Assembly (NCBI GenBank): GCA_021405315.1 | Contig: QWIH01000033.1 | Coordinates: forward strand, 1 to 37,074 | Reading direction: 5' to 3' | DNA: 37,074 nt | Source: Leptolyngbya sp. PLA1 | Lineage (GTDB): Bacteria; Planctomycetota; Phycisphaerae; Phycisphaerales; UBA1924 | In this document: piece after piece, positions 22,798 through 30,590 of the stretch | Position numbering within the stretch: position 1 is the stretch's first letter | Layout of the letters: the number at the start of each line of letters is the position of its first letter | Program-made: the position numbers and the translations under genes | The notes under the pieces: generated by a model | What the model was told of the DNA's origin: nothing | The model's input: the letters and a program-made list of their open reading frames with translations, nothing else | The model's database searches: none

Positions 22798-24390
22798 ATG
22801 GACGGCATGGCATGGGATACCGATCCGGCCGTATTGGGACCTGACGCCGTCAGGCTTCTTGAGCGTTCGGGCAACGCATTGCTCGACAGCCTTTTCGGAC
22901 CGGTCGCGCGGCCGTTGGGTCCGAACGACCTTGCGCTCTGGCATGTCATGTGTGGAGCCGCTCCTCCCCAGTCCGCGGAACAGACCGCGCTGTTGGCCTT
23001 CGCCCGCGCATTGCAGGTTGTTCTTGAAGGGCAGGCGCGTTCGGCCAAGGAAGTTCTTGCCCCTCACCTATCCGAGATCGAAGCGCTTCATCGCCGGACG
23101 AGCGACCAGGCACGCGAAGCGGAGGCGGTGTTGCGCCAGCGCCGGCAACAACTGGCCAGTCAGCACGCCGCCATGACGTCCGTCCTTCAGGGTGCGGAGG
23201 ATTCTCAACTGTTTCCCGCTCATGTGTTGAACTGCGAGTTGGCAGTTCGCGAGTTGCACGCGGCGCGTGCCTTACCCCAGCGCCCACCGGACGAGTGGCC
23301 ATCGTCTCTCAAGGATCTTCTTGCCGTGCAGATGGCAAAGCTCGGCATCGGCCCCCACGACGGCGAACGCTTCAGAAGGCTGGCGGCCGCCCTCACTTCT
23401 GGTTTCACACGGGGCTGGGTGAACAGACTCAATGACGCTCGCCAGGCTTTTGCAACAGCGCGCCAGGATCACGTCAACACCGTCATTGCGGGCTCGCGTA
23501 ATGAGGTCGAAGCAGCAGAACAACAATTGGTACGCCTACGGCAGGCGATTATCCGTATTGACGAAGACTTGCGCGCATGTCGTGACACGCTCCTGGCTCT
23601 GGAAAGCGCAAGCGAGTCGATTCGCCCTGTGTTGCGACCAGCCGCCTTCACGACATGGTCGGCTTCGCTGGACGCACTCGCGCTGCTTGCTCTCAAGGCG
23701 GGGCGCCTCCCTCAGTTTCACATGCGTCTGGCTTGCGCACAGCGGTCGATCGGTCGCTTGGTGCATTTCACCCACATCGAGAATCTCGACACCATTCGCC
23801 GCCATGGCATCTTGCCAGTGCCAGAGCTTGAACAACGCGGGATCAAGCCCCGCGTGAACGACCCGGAGCGATTCGACTTCCGTCTGGATGCGGTGTCGAT
23901 GTCGATCGAGTTTCCCAACTACCAGTTGTTCTTCAGATTCCGCAATCAGCAGGGAACTTCCGAACGCGACTGGTGCATCATCGATGTGTGCCCAAGTGTA
24001 CTCTGGACAAGCGAGTGCGTGTTCAGCGCAGAGAACGCCGCCACTGCATCCGAGGCGCGGCGGGAGGACGATCTGAGGCGCGGCGTCGATGGTTTCTCGC
24101 GGCTGTTTGACGACTCGGGGGGTACTCGGCACAACGTGTCGCGGGACCAACTAGGCTTGCCGCCGTCGTTTCCCACCAACCCCCAAGCCGAGGTGCAAGT
24201 GCTTCGTGGCATCAGGCCAGACAAGATCCGTGCCATCTACACGGTCGATACCTTGCGAGATCTATTCCGTCCACGGCTCGATTGGTCGGTGTGGAAGGCC
24301 GCCAGGGAACGGCGACTCGCCACGCCCGTCGAGCCGCCCACACTTGCTCGTCCCTTGTCGACCGGCATCGAGGATGACATTCCGTTCTAG
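22798..24390 (+). CDS. darT1: DarT1-type DNA ADP-ribosyltransferase toxin with long N-terminal extension
   Basis: 530 aa. The DarT/DUF4433 domain spans about 321-485: HFTHIENLDTIRRHGILP (NAD-binding start), RFDFRLDAVSMSIEFPNYQL (its conserved core), DWCIIDVCPSVLW, and PQAEVQVLRGI with the likely catalytic Glu465. DarT enzymes attach ADP-ribose to bases in single-stranded DNA and block replication; DarT1 types modify guanine and pair with NADAR antitoxins. DarT proteins are usually near 210 aa, so the first 320 residues are an addition; they are helical with coiled-coil stretches (about 92-125 and 215-270). The C-terminus ends GIEDDIPF, like the tip of SSB. The partner gene follows 15 bp later. 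Lower GC and opposite strand mark it as an insertion in the head operon. Confidence 0.88.
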   Translation: MDGMAWDTDPAVLGPDAVRLLERSGNALLDSLFGPVARPLGPNDLALWHVMCGAAPPQSAEQTALLAFARALQVVLEGQARSAKEVLAPHLSEIEALHRRTSDQAREAEAVLRQRRQQLASQHAAMTSVLQGAEDSQLFPAHVLNCELAVRELHAARALPQRPPDEWPSSLKDLLAVQMAKLGIGPHDGERFRRLAAALTSGFTRGWVNRLNDARQAFATARQDHVNTVIAGSRNEVEAAEQQLVRLRQAIIRIDEDLRACRDTLLALESASESIRPVLRPAAFTTWSASLDALALLALKAGRLPQFHMRLACAQRSIGRLVHFTHIENLDTIRRHGILPVPELEQRGIKPRVNDPERFDFRLDAVSMSIEFPNYQLFFRFRNQQGTSERDWCIIDVCPSVLWTSECVFSAENAATASEARREDDLRRGVDGFSRLFDDSGGTRHNVSRDQLGLPPSFPTNPQAEVQVLRGIRPDKIRAIYTVDTLRDLFRPRLDWSVWKAARERRLATPVEPPTLARPLSTGIEDDIPF

Positions 24391-24405
24391 GTTCTGGAGA
24401 AACTG

Positions 24406-25098
24406 ATGGCAACACGACCAGTATTCGTACCTCGGGTGGACAGACATCGAGTCGACGAATGCGCCGTCGACTTCGTTTGGGTGCCTGGCATGGCCAGGTC
24501 CCAGGCGCAAAAGTGCATCCGCTCGCTTCATGCCGCTGCTCAACAGCAGCTGAAGGTCGGCTCTGTGCTAGAGGTGTCGAGCCGATCAGAGGATCCAGAC
24601 GGTGTTGCCCTGAGTGCGTTCAATCTCACCCTTAACACTGATGTGGGCCCCACGCCCCTGGAGTGCGTGTATCAGGGCAGCAAGGTATTCGAACGGGGAG
24701 GGCCGTTTACGGAACTCTGGAACAGGAAGCCGGCGGAAGCCAGAGCCGACGAGCGTCTCAAGACGTCCGGACGATTGGTCGGCTTCAAACATGGATCGGA
24801 GTGGTGGGAACTTGAGCCCAAAACCTGCTTCTACGACTGGCTGTACCTGAGCGCTCTCAAGAACAACCCCGTCCTCGCGAAACGGGTGACATCGGTGGAC
24901 GCTTTCACAGACATCGCGTTCAACCCAGAGAAATCTCTCAGCTGTCAGGCACGCTCCGCAGCGTTGTTTTCCGTCTTGGCCCGCACAGAGTCGCTTGGGA
25001 AAGCCATGATGTCCCAGAGCGCCTTTGTGTCTGCACATGGACACGCGCTACGTCTGCGCCCCATTGCTCCTGAACGAAGCCTCTTTTCGGCCGACTAG
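24406..25098 (+). CDS. NADAR-family antitoxin partner of DarT1
   Basis: 230 aa from an ATG with GGAG upstream, 15 bp after the toxin stop. It matches the DarT1-associated NADAR antitoxin family: TRPVFVPR start, GMARSQAQKCIRSLH, VLEVSSRSEDPDGVALSAFN, ECVYQGSKVFERGGPF (85-101), FYDWLYLSAL and FTDIAFNPEKSLSCQAR (167-183). NADAR proteins remove ADP-ribose from guanine in DNA and so undo DarT1 damage. The toxin precedes the antitoxin, as in other darT operons. It ends 39 bp before the convergent zinc-ribbon gene. Confidence 0.9.
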   Translation: MATRPVFVPRVDRHRVDECAVDFVWVPGMARSQAQKCIRSLHAAAQQQLKVGSVLEVSSRSEDPDGVALSAFNLTLNTDVGPTPLECVYQGSKVFERGGPFTELWNRKPAEARADERLKTSGRLVGFKHGSEWWELEPKTCFYDWLYLSALKNNPVLAKRVTSVDAFTDIAFNPEKSLSCQARSAALFSVLARTESLGKAMMSQSAFVSAHGHALRLRPIAPERSLFSAD

Positions 25099-25137
25099 AC
25101 GACGATTAAAGGTGCGACCGCGTTCCGCGCCAGAACT

Positions 25138-25320
25138 CTACGCAATCGTCTCTCGAGTGCGGAGTCGCTTGCCGCAGTGTCGGCATTCGCGACATCTGAT
25201 CACCACTCCAATCAGTCGTCTGAGATAGATCACTCGGAAGTGCTGACAGCCACAACGGCGGCAAACCAGCCCCAACTTGCGGTCGCCTGCCATCGGTGAT
25301 TTCGTGCTGACCCTGGGCAT
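25138..25320 (-). CDS. Small zinc-ribbon protein
   Basis: 60 aa. The ATG overlaps the terminase stop by one base (TAATG), so it is translationally coupled. It has two Cys pairs, LVCRRCGCQHF and VIRCRECRHCGKRLRTRE, separated by a beta-hairpin (RVIYLRRLIGV), which is a classic zinc ribbon. Small proteins of this design sit next to terminase genes in planctomycete-like prophages and may bind DNA or the packaging motor. It is the last gene of the terminase block before the DarT1-NADAR insertion. Confidence 0.75.
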   Translation of the reverse strand: MPRVSTKSPMAGDRKLGLVCRRCGCQHFRVIYLRRLIGVVIRCRECRHCGKRLRTRETIA

Positions 25321-27611
25321 TAGCGCCGTCCCTCTTTGAGTGACGACAAACGTACACGGGGTCTTGCGGTAGCTCGGGCATCTGTCCCGAAGAGCACCGC
25401 GCCCTGCATGGACGCCGCCACCGCCGCCCCGACCAGGCCGTCAAGCCAGTGGTTGTCGAGCCCCTCGACCCGCAGCTTCCACTCGTCGACCGTCCGCCCG
25501 CGCCCCTCGGTGCGCACGCGGTACTCGCTGGTCAGGTGCTCGGCCAGCAACCGATGGGCCTCGGGCTTGTGGCCGAAGAGGGACAGGCCGCCGGGATCGC
25601 CCATCGGGACCGCCAGGCGCGCGTGCACGAAGCTCTTCCAGTAGTTGGTGTCGAACACCACGTGCCGCACCGCCCGCTTGCCGGTGACGACCGGCACGCG
25701 CCAGTTGAGCCCGACCCGCTCGCCGCGCTTGCGCTTGTGGTCGCTGAAGGGGATGCTGCTCGCGCCCACGTACCGCCCGTGGCTGGGGGTGAGCACGCTC
25801 GCGTGCGGGCTCTGGCGGCAGAACTGGTAGACCACGTCCGTCGACGAACCCCAGTTGGCGTCGATCAGGCAGCGGTCGATCCGCACCATCGCCCCGTCGT
25901 CCCGCCGCCACTCGCGGGCCACCGTCGCCTCGACGAGCCGCTCCAGCCCCGCGTATATCGCCCCCTCGGCGCCGGCCCGGGGCGACGCCGCCCCGAGCGT
26001 CCGCCGCAGGTCCCGCAGCGTGAAGTACCCCTGCTTCTGGTCGGGCTCGGTGCCGTAGTCGATGACGTGCCCCGTGAAGTCGTCCTCCCAGGCGGCGACC
26101 ATGTAGAACAGGGCCTTGCCCTGCACGTCTACGAACATCGTCAGGTGCGAGCACCCCAGCGGCACCAGTGCCCGGGGGTGGCCGTTCACCTTGGCGGTGA
26201 TCTGGTCGGCGCTGAGCAGGTCGTCGACGACCTCGACCTCGGGCAGCGGCTCGTTCTGGTACTCGGCGAAGAACGCCGCCTCGTTCTGCAGCCGCAGGTT
26301 CATCGCGTGCTGGATGGCCGACAGCTCGTCGTGGTTGAACCGCTCCGGCCAGGCGATGACCGCGCCCTCGTCCATCGCGGCGCGGTGCGCGCCGTAAAAC
26401 GCCGTGGCGTCGACGATCCCGCGGTCGGCCCGGAGCCCCTCGGCCCGAACGCGGGCGTACTCGGCCCAGAGCTTCTCGCTTGAGGGGAAGGAGTAGACCA
26501 TCTTGGTCCGCTCGCCCTGCCACTGCGGGTGCTTGTCGCGGTCCAGGATGCGGTCGGCCAGGTCGTCGGGGCGGACCACGGTGAGCGTCATCAGCCCGGC
26601 GATCTTCCGGCCCGGGCCCGCCAGGCCCAGGATCGCGCCGGCGAGGATGCGCTCGCGGTTGGCGCACTGCGACGGCGAGCGGGCGCTCTCGTCGGTCTGC
26701 GGGTCGTCGATGAGCACCAGCGACGGACGCACGCTCACGCCGTCCACCCGCTTGTGCTTCATCCCGCGGATGCGCCCGGTGATCCCCGCCACCCGGATGA
26801 TCGCGCCCGAGGCTACGGAGCCGGCGATCGTCGGCAGCACGATCTCGCGGGCCGTCCAGCCGATGTGCGTCTGCTTGCCCTGGTAGAGCTGGCCCGAGGC
26901 CCGCTGGTGGATCCCTTCCAGCGATCGGATGGGGTGGCAGACCTCGGGGAAGTCGCCGCCCAGGATCTCGCTGTTCTCCAGCTCCGCCTTGATCGAGTCG
27001 AGCATGCTCGCGGCGTGTTCCTCGTCGGACCCGACCAGCGCCACGAACTCGCGGTGCCCGTACACCAGCGCCCACAGGCACGCGGTCTCGCAGAGCGAGG
27101 TCTTGCCGCTGCCGCGCGGCATCGCCATTGCAAAAAGCCCGCCCTCGAGCACGGCCTGCTCGATCTTGGCGATGACCTTGAGGTGGTCGTCCGACCAATC
27201 GAGGTGGAAGGTCTGCGGGAAGTACGCCTCGCAGAAGTACCGGAAGTCCCGAGCGGCCTTCTCCTTGCGGGCCGGGTCCGCGACCGGCGGCAGGTCGCCG
27301 ATGTCGCGCCCCGAAAGCGAGAGCATCGCGTTGCGGAGCCGGGCCCGCTCCTTCATCGCCTCGTAGCCGGTCAGGCCCTCGGGCTCGCGGGCCGCATCGG
27401 CGATCGCCTCGTGCCGCGTGGTCACGAGCCACGCGACGTAGCGGAACAGATCGACCCTGCCCGCGTCGCCATCGGCCGCGACGCGGAACCCAGCGCGCGT
27501 GCGGTGCCGGTGGAGCTGGCGCTCGCTGACCACCTCGCCCAGCGGCGTGCTGTTGAGCAGCCGCGCCACTTCGCCGGGCTTGAGTTTGCGCGGGTCAATC
27601 GCCACCTGCAC
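25320..27611 (-). CDS. Terminase large subunit
   Basis: 763 aa. The ATPase has Walker A MPRGSGKT (164-171) and Walker B LVLIDDPQ (298-305), with the KQTHIGWTAREIVLP and GITGRIRGMKHKRVDG segments typical of packaging ATPases. The C-terminal nuclease shows an Asp on a strand (MFVDVQGKALFYMVAAWEDD), the CLIDANWGSSTDVVYQFC strand and a late Asp-rich helix (RVEGLDNHWLDGL). The first 50 residues look like a small helix-turn-helix (EVARLLNSTPLGEVVSERQL). It cuts and pumps DNA through the portal. The gene overlaps the small upstream gene by 17 bp and the zinc-ribbon gene by one base. Confidence 0.95.
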   Translation of the reverse strand: MQVAIDPRKLKPGEVARLLNSTPLGEVVSERQLHRHRTRAGFRVAADGDAGRVDLFRYVAWLVTTRHEAIADAAREPEGLTGYEAMKERARLRNAMLSLSGRDIGDLPPVADPARKEKAARDFRYFCEAYFPQTFHLDWSDDHLKVIAKIEQAVLEGGLFAMAMPRGSGKTSLCETACLWALVYGHREFVALVGSDEEHAASMLDSIKAELENSEILGGDFPEVCHPIRSLEGIHQRASGQLYQGKQTHIGWTAREIVLPTIAGSVASGAIIRVAGITGRIRGMKHKRVDGVSVRPSLVLIDDPQTDESARSPSQCANRERILAGAILGLAGPGRKIAGLMTLTVVRPDDLADRILDRDKHPQWQGERTKMVYSFPSSEKLWAEYARVRAEGLRADRGIVDATAFYGAHRAAMDEGAVIAWPERFNHDELSAIQHAMNLRLQNEAAFFAEYQNEPLPEVEVVDDLLSADQITAKVNGHPRALVPLGCSHLTMFVDVQGKALFYMVAAWEDDFTGHVIDYGTEPDQKQGYFTLRDLRRTLGAASPRAGAEGAIYAGLERLVEATVAREWRRDDGAMVRIDRCLIDANWGSSTDVVYQFCRQSPHASVLTPSHGRYVGASSIPFSDHKRKRGERVGLNWRVPVVTGKRAVRHVVFDTNYWKSFVHARLAVPMGDPGGLSLFGHKPEAHRLLAEHLTSEYRVRTEGRGRTVDEWKLRVEGLDNHWLDGLVGAAVAASMQGAVLFGTDARATARPRVRLSSLKEGRR

Positions 27612-27864
27612 CCCCCACGGACATCTCCTTCACCAGCCACGCGGCGTAGTGCACGAGGTTCAGCGAGCCGTCCGCGTTCGTCGGCGCGCCGGCGTCGATG
27701 TCGGCGCGGAGCATGGCCTCCGTGACGGGCTTGCCGCCCACCCCCCCGATCCGCGTGAGCACGCGGGCGGCGTCCGCCACGGACAACGCCGCGGGGTTGA
27801 GCCGGGACATCCCCTGTGCCGGTCCGCCGTGGGGGTCGGAACTAGGCGCGTGTTCGGGAGTCAT
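27595..27864 (-). CDS. Terminase small subunit-like protein
   Basis: 89 aa from the ATG at 27864 with GGGAGG upstream. The core LNPAALSVADAARVLTRIGG, KPVTEAMLRADIDAGAPTNA and GSLNLVHYAAWLVKEM is a compact helical, excisionase-like DNA-binding form that I recall next to large terminase genes in planctomycete prophages. It overlaps the large-subunit start by 17 bp. Function as the DNA-recognition subunit is inferred from position. A 21-bp-spaced direct repeat lies directly upstream and could be its binding site. Confidence 0.65.
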   Translation of the reverse strand: MTPEHAPSSDPHGGPAQGMSRLNPAALSVADAARVLTRIGGVGGKPVTEAMLRADIDAGAPTNADGSLNLVHYAAWLVKEMSVGGAGGD

Positions 27865-27884
27865 CGCGGACCTCCCGCCCGAAC

Positions 27885-27916
27885 TTGCCCACATGCCCGG
27901 CCGAGTTGCCCACATG
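27885..27916. repeat. Direct repeat of TTGCCCACATG, 21 bp apart (site 1)
   Basis: TTGCCCACATG occurs at 27885-27895 and again at 27906-27916, exactly 21 bp (two helical turns) apart, in the divergent spacer between the terminase block and the early plus-strand genes. A closely similar arrangement recurs at 32095-32125. This suits a regulator operator or a packaging or replication site; the sequence cannot choose between them. Confidence 0.55.
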
Positions 27917-27977
27917 TCGCGGAATCATCGAGAAATGCAGGCCGAACGCCTTGCCTGTTCGCCATCAGCCGGCCAAT

Positions 27978-27988
27978 GTGTGTCACAC
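27978..27988. promoter_or_regulatory. Inverted repeat GTGTG-T-CACAC
   Basis: An 11-bp near-palindrome with perfect 5-bp arms lies 43 bp upstream of the first early gene, overlapping a weak promoter-like pair (TTGCCT at 27951, AATGTG at 27975, 18-bp spacer). It may be an operator for the early operon. Support is limited to symmetry and place. Confidence 0.3.
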
Positions 27989-28031
27989 GCGAGCGGGAAC
28001 AAACGCCCCGCCGAAAACGGAGACCACGACG

Positions 28032-28340
28032 ATGAACGCCCCCCGGAAGAACACGAAGAACAGCCTGGACGGGATCGCCAAGGGCCAGGTGATGCAGAAG
28101 GCCCTCGAGATCGCCCGCGAAGAGATGATGCGGGAGACGCTCGACGAGGCCCGCAACGGGACCGACTTCTTCGAGACGAACGTGAACGCCGTCCGCGACC
28201 TGGTCCGCCGGGTCTTCGAGGCCGCGTACGCGGAAGGCCTGCACGCCGGCTACCGCCAAGGACGGAGCGACGCGTGCCGCGAGGCACGCGGGGACGACGC
28301 CCCGACGAGCCCGCGAAATCCTGAACTGCCGACGACCTGA
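28032..28340 (+). CDS. Small early phage protein, unknown
   Basis: 102 aa from the ATG at 28032, after a GGAG about 9 bases upstream. It has a basic N-terminus (MNAPRKNTKNSLDGIAKGQ) followed by a mostly alpha-helical middle (KALEIAREEMMRETLDEARN; NAVRDLVRRVFEAAYAEGLH) and a polar tail. No domain is recognised. It is the first gene of the early plus-strand group and is followed directly by a clear terminator. Confidence 0.65.
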   Translation: MNAPRKNTKNSLDGIAKGQVMQKALEIAREEMMRETLDEARNGTDFFETNVNAVRDLVRRVFEAAYAEGLHAGYRQGRSDACREARGDDAPTSPRNPELPTT

Positions 28341-28368
28341 AGCCCGCGAAATGCGGGCTTCTTCGTTT
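28341..28368 (+). terminator. Rho-independent terminator
   Basis: AGCCCGC and GCGGGCT form a perfect 7-bp stem around GAAAT, followed by TCTTCGTTT. It begins right after the stop of the 102-aa gene, so that gene can be a separate transcription unit. Confidence 0.75.
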
Positions 28369-28409
28369 ACCGGCCCGCCCCCACGACCCCAACCACGAGA
28401 GGTACCAGC

Positions 28410-28673
28410 ATGAAGAAGCGCACGAACAAGACCACGACGCCCGAACCGACCGCCGCCCAGATGTACGCCGCGAGGCGCAGCGACATCGCCCGCCTGCTGG
28501 ACGTGCTCCAGATGGAACTCGACAGGCACGCCGAGGGGGCCAAGGCCGACCCGCGGAACTGGGGCTTCGCGGGAAGCCTCGGAAAGGTCCGCAGCGACCT
28601 GATCGACCTGGTCGGATTCCTCAGCAACATGGACCGCGAGCACGTCGAGGCCTTCCTCGACGATGCCGAGTGA
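28410..28673 (+). CDS. Small helical phage protein, unknown
   Basis: 87 aa from the ATG at 28410 with GAGAGG upstream. After a basic Lys/Thr start it is helical (AAQMYAARRSDIARLLDVLQ; MELDRHAEGA; KVRSDLIDLVGFLSNMDREH). No domain is recognised. It resembles small early proteins of prophages and lies 36 bp before the next gene. Confidence 0.65.
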   Translation: MKKRTNKTTTPEPTAAQMYAARRSDIARLLDVLQMELDRHAEGAKADPRNWGFAGSLGKVRSDLIDLVGFLSNMDREHVEAFLDDAE

Positions 28674-28709
28674 CCCCACGCCCCGTACGCACCACCAAGG
28701 AGCACGCCC

Positions 28710-28994
28710 ATGAACATCAAGACGATCGTGATCGAGGGAGTTGAAGCGGACATCAAGATCGCCCGCACCGACGCCGGGGCCACCGTGAGCGTCGAGCGGT
28801 TCTCCCGGAGCGCCGGCAGGCACGACCAGGTGCTCGCGGAGTTCGGCCGCGACGAGAGCCGGGAGGCCCGGTACGCCAAGGCTTGCGTGGTCGCCATGCA
28901 CGTCTACGGGACCGACCGCCGGGGACGCCCCGCCGCCACCAACTCGATGGTCCACGACGTGATGAACGAGATCGAGCGCATCGCGGGCTGCTAG
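28710..28994 (+). CDS. Small early phage protein, unknown
   Basis: 94 aa from an ATG with AAGGAG at suitable distance. The first half is a beta meander (MNIKTIVIEGVEADIKIART; GATVSVERFSRS) and the second half is helical (YAKACVVAMHVYGTDRRGRP; MVHDVMNEIERIAG). No known domain is visible. It shares strand and spacing with the other early genes. Confidence 0.65.
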   Translation: MNIKTIVIEGVEADIKIARTDAGATVSVERFSRSAGRHDQVLAEFGRDESREARYAKACVVAMHVYGTDRRGRPAATNSMVHDVMNEIERIAGC

Positions 28995-29035
28995 CCGCCA
29001 CGCGTCGTCGCGGGGCACCGCGCCGCACGCGATTC

Positions 29036-29056
29036 CCCGCCGCAGCGTGCGGCGGG
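29036..29056. terminator. 9-bp GC hairpin without T-run
   Basis: CCCGCCGCA and TGCGGCGGG pair perfectly around a 3-base GCG loop in the 90-bp gap before the HARE-HTH gene. No T-run follows, so it could be a weak terminator, an attenuator or a protein-binding hairpin. Confidence 0.35.
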
Positions 29057-29084
29057 ATCCCGCACCCCGAGTTTGGAGACCAGC

Positions 29085-29576
29085 ATGAGCAGTAAGAGCA
29101 AGAAGCCCCGCACCGTCAAGATGTCCAAGAGCGCCGCCCGCGCCGAGGGCGCCGCCCGCAGCGACCGCCTGCGCAAGTCCGCGATCGCGGAGATCAGCGA
29201 CCGCCTCGCCGGCGGGAAGCAGGACCACGAGGTCCCGACCGCCAAGGAGGTCGCCAATCACGCCAACGTCGAACCGTCCGCAAAGGGCAAGAAGGCCAAG
29301 GCCCCCAAGACGCCCAAGGCCCCGAAGCCCAAGCGCGTCAGCGCCCTCGACGCCGCCGCCGAGGTCCTCGCCGGGTCCAAGGTCCCCATGCGGGCCAAGG
29401 AGATGATCGCGGAGATGGAGACCAAGGGCCTGTGGAAGAGCCCCGGCGGCAAGACGCCCGAGGCCACGCTCTACGCCGCCATCATCCGCGAGATCGCCGC
29501 CAAGGGTGAGAAGGCCCGCTTCAAGAAGCACGAACGCGGCGTCTTCGTCGCCCCCCCACACGGGAAGGGGGCCTGA
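29085..29576 (+). CDS. HARE-HTH domain protein
   Basis: 163 aa from the ATG at 29085 (GGAG upstream). Residues about 1-85 are very basic and disordered (Lys/Ala/Pro-rich, [16 protein letters not shown]). Residues about 86-155 form a HARE-HTH winged helix: [40 protein letters not shown] and [20 protein letters not shown], ending in [16 protein letters not shown] domains occur in chromatin proteins and in restriction or modification systems and are proposed to sense modified DNA. In this phage it may act with the ParB-methyltransferase. The fold is confident; the role is inferred. Confidence 0.85.
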   Translation: MSSKSKKPRTVKMSKSAARAEGAARSDRLRKSAIAEISDRLAGGKQDHEVPTAKEVANHANVEPSAKGKKAKAPKTPKAPKPKRVSALDAAAEVLAGSKVPMRAKEMIAEMETKGLWKSPGGKTPEATLYAAIIREIAAKGEKARFKKHERGVFVAPPHGKGA

Positions 29577-29579
29577 GCC

Positions 29580-29825
29580 ATGACCGCCACGCACGCCCGA
29601 CTCGAAGTCGTCCTTGCTGCTGCTAAGCGCCTGCTCGGCGCACGCCAGGACCAGATGGTCACCGTCGAGGAGTGGGCGGGCCTCGCGCGGGCCGTCGCCG
29701 CCTGTACCGGGGGCAGGACCGCCGACCTGCTCACCGAGCGGGACCTCGAACAGATCGCCGAGGAGCCGCCGCTTCCCTGGGACGAGGCGGTCGACGGCCC
29801 GCTGCCCGAAATCGACGAGGACTGA
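29580..29825 (+). CDS. Small acidic phage protein, unknown
   Basis: 81 aa, starting three bases after the HARE-HTH stop and so translationally linked to it. It is helical (LEVVLAAAKRLLGARQDQMV; VEEWAGLARAVAACT) with an acidic C-terminus (EEPPLPWDEAVDGPLPEIDE). The low charge contrasts with the basic HARE-HTH protein and could allow binding between the two. No domain is recognised. Confidence 0.65.
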   Translation: MTATHARLEVVLAAAKRLLGARQDQMVTVEEWAGLARAVAACTGGRTADLLTERDLEQIAEEPPLPWDEAVDGPLPEIDED

Positions 29826-29848
29826 CGCGGCCATCAGGCCTCGCCTCC

Positions 29849-29877
29849 AGCCGCGACGCTCGTCGCGGCTTTCTCTT
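29849..29877 (+). terminator. Rho-independent terminator
   Basis: AGCCGCGAC and GTCGCGGCT form a perfect 9-bp stem around GCTC, followed by TTCTCTT. It closes the HARE-HTH/acidic-protein unit and separates it from the next gene. Confidence 0.8.
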
Positions 29878-29924
29878 CGGCCACAGCGTTCTACACCGAC
29901 CGGAAGGCCGATACGCTGATCGTC

Positions 29925-30590
29925 ATGATCGAGGCCGACGCTGCCGTGCTTGCCGAGTCCATCCGCCGGGATTTCCCGGTAGCGAGAACGCCGAGGGCAC
30001 CAGCGCGGCCCCTGACCACAGCGGCGAAGATCATCGACTGCGTGCTGTCGCTCCGAAAGCCCTACACCACGGTCGTGGTGCCGCGCGTCTCCAGATTCAT
30101 GGATGCGCATCCCCACGTGCGGGCCTGCGCTGACCTTCGTGCGCTCGTCGGCGCATACGCCACACCCGCTGCGTTCGTCGCGGCCGAGCTTCAGATGAAC
30201 AGCGCGCGGAAGGCCGCCATGGTCCTGGGCGTCGTGGAGTACCTGTTGGATGCTCAGAGACAGTTCAATGCCCCGACCGAGGAAGAGCGGCTGACGATGT
30301 GGGCTCGATGGGCGAGGCCCACGGACTACCTGCTGCTGGACGTGCCCAACTTCAAACTCGCAGGGTTCCAGTACTTGCGCATGCACTTCGGTGCAGATAC
30401 CGTCAAGCCCGATGTGTACATCCTTCGGTATGTGCAGAACGCCCTGGGCCGAATGATTGCCGGGCGGCCCGAGCGCGAAGTGCAAGCCGTATACGCGATG
30501 GAGCGGGCGAGCGTGCTTCTCGGACGAGCAGCCAGGAGCGTCGATGCCAACATATGGGAGAAGGCGACGGATCAAGCCTTGCCCTCCTGA
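29925..30590 (+). CDS. Possible HhH-GPD-like (DNA glycosylase-fold) protein
   Basis: 221 aa from the ATG at 29925. It is helical throughout. The segment DVPNFKLAGFQYLRMHFGAD followed by TVKPDVYILRYVQNAL resembles the helix-hairpin-helix and the following DT..PD..V.R... stretch of endonuclease III-type glycosylases, where the Asp is catalytic. No Lys or iron-sulfur cysteines of the classical enzymes are seen, so this is a tentative call. Composition is less GC-rich than the virion genes. It stands alone between a terminator and the convergent methyltransferase gene, with which it shares 19 bp at the 3' ends. It could be a DNA-repair or defence gene carried by the phage. Confidence 0.5.
   Translation: MIEADAAVLAESIRRDFPVARTPRAPARPLTTAAKIIDCVLSLRKPYTTVVVPRVSRFMDAHPHVRACADLRALVGAYATPAAFVAAELQMNSARKAAMVLGVVEYLLDAQRQFNAPTEEERLTMWARWARPTDYLLLDVPNFKLAGFQYLRMHFGADTVKPDVYILRYVQNALGRMIAGRPEREVQAVYAMERASVLLGRAARSVDANIWEKATDQALPS

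Noticed and set aside
20604..22844. Long plus-strand frame opposite the portal gene
   Set aside because: The portal frame has clear lambda-family motifs; the plus frame is its mirror and shows only Arg/Gly/Val/Asp-rich text.
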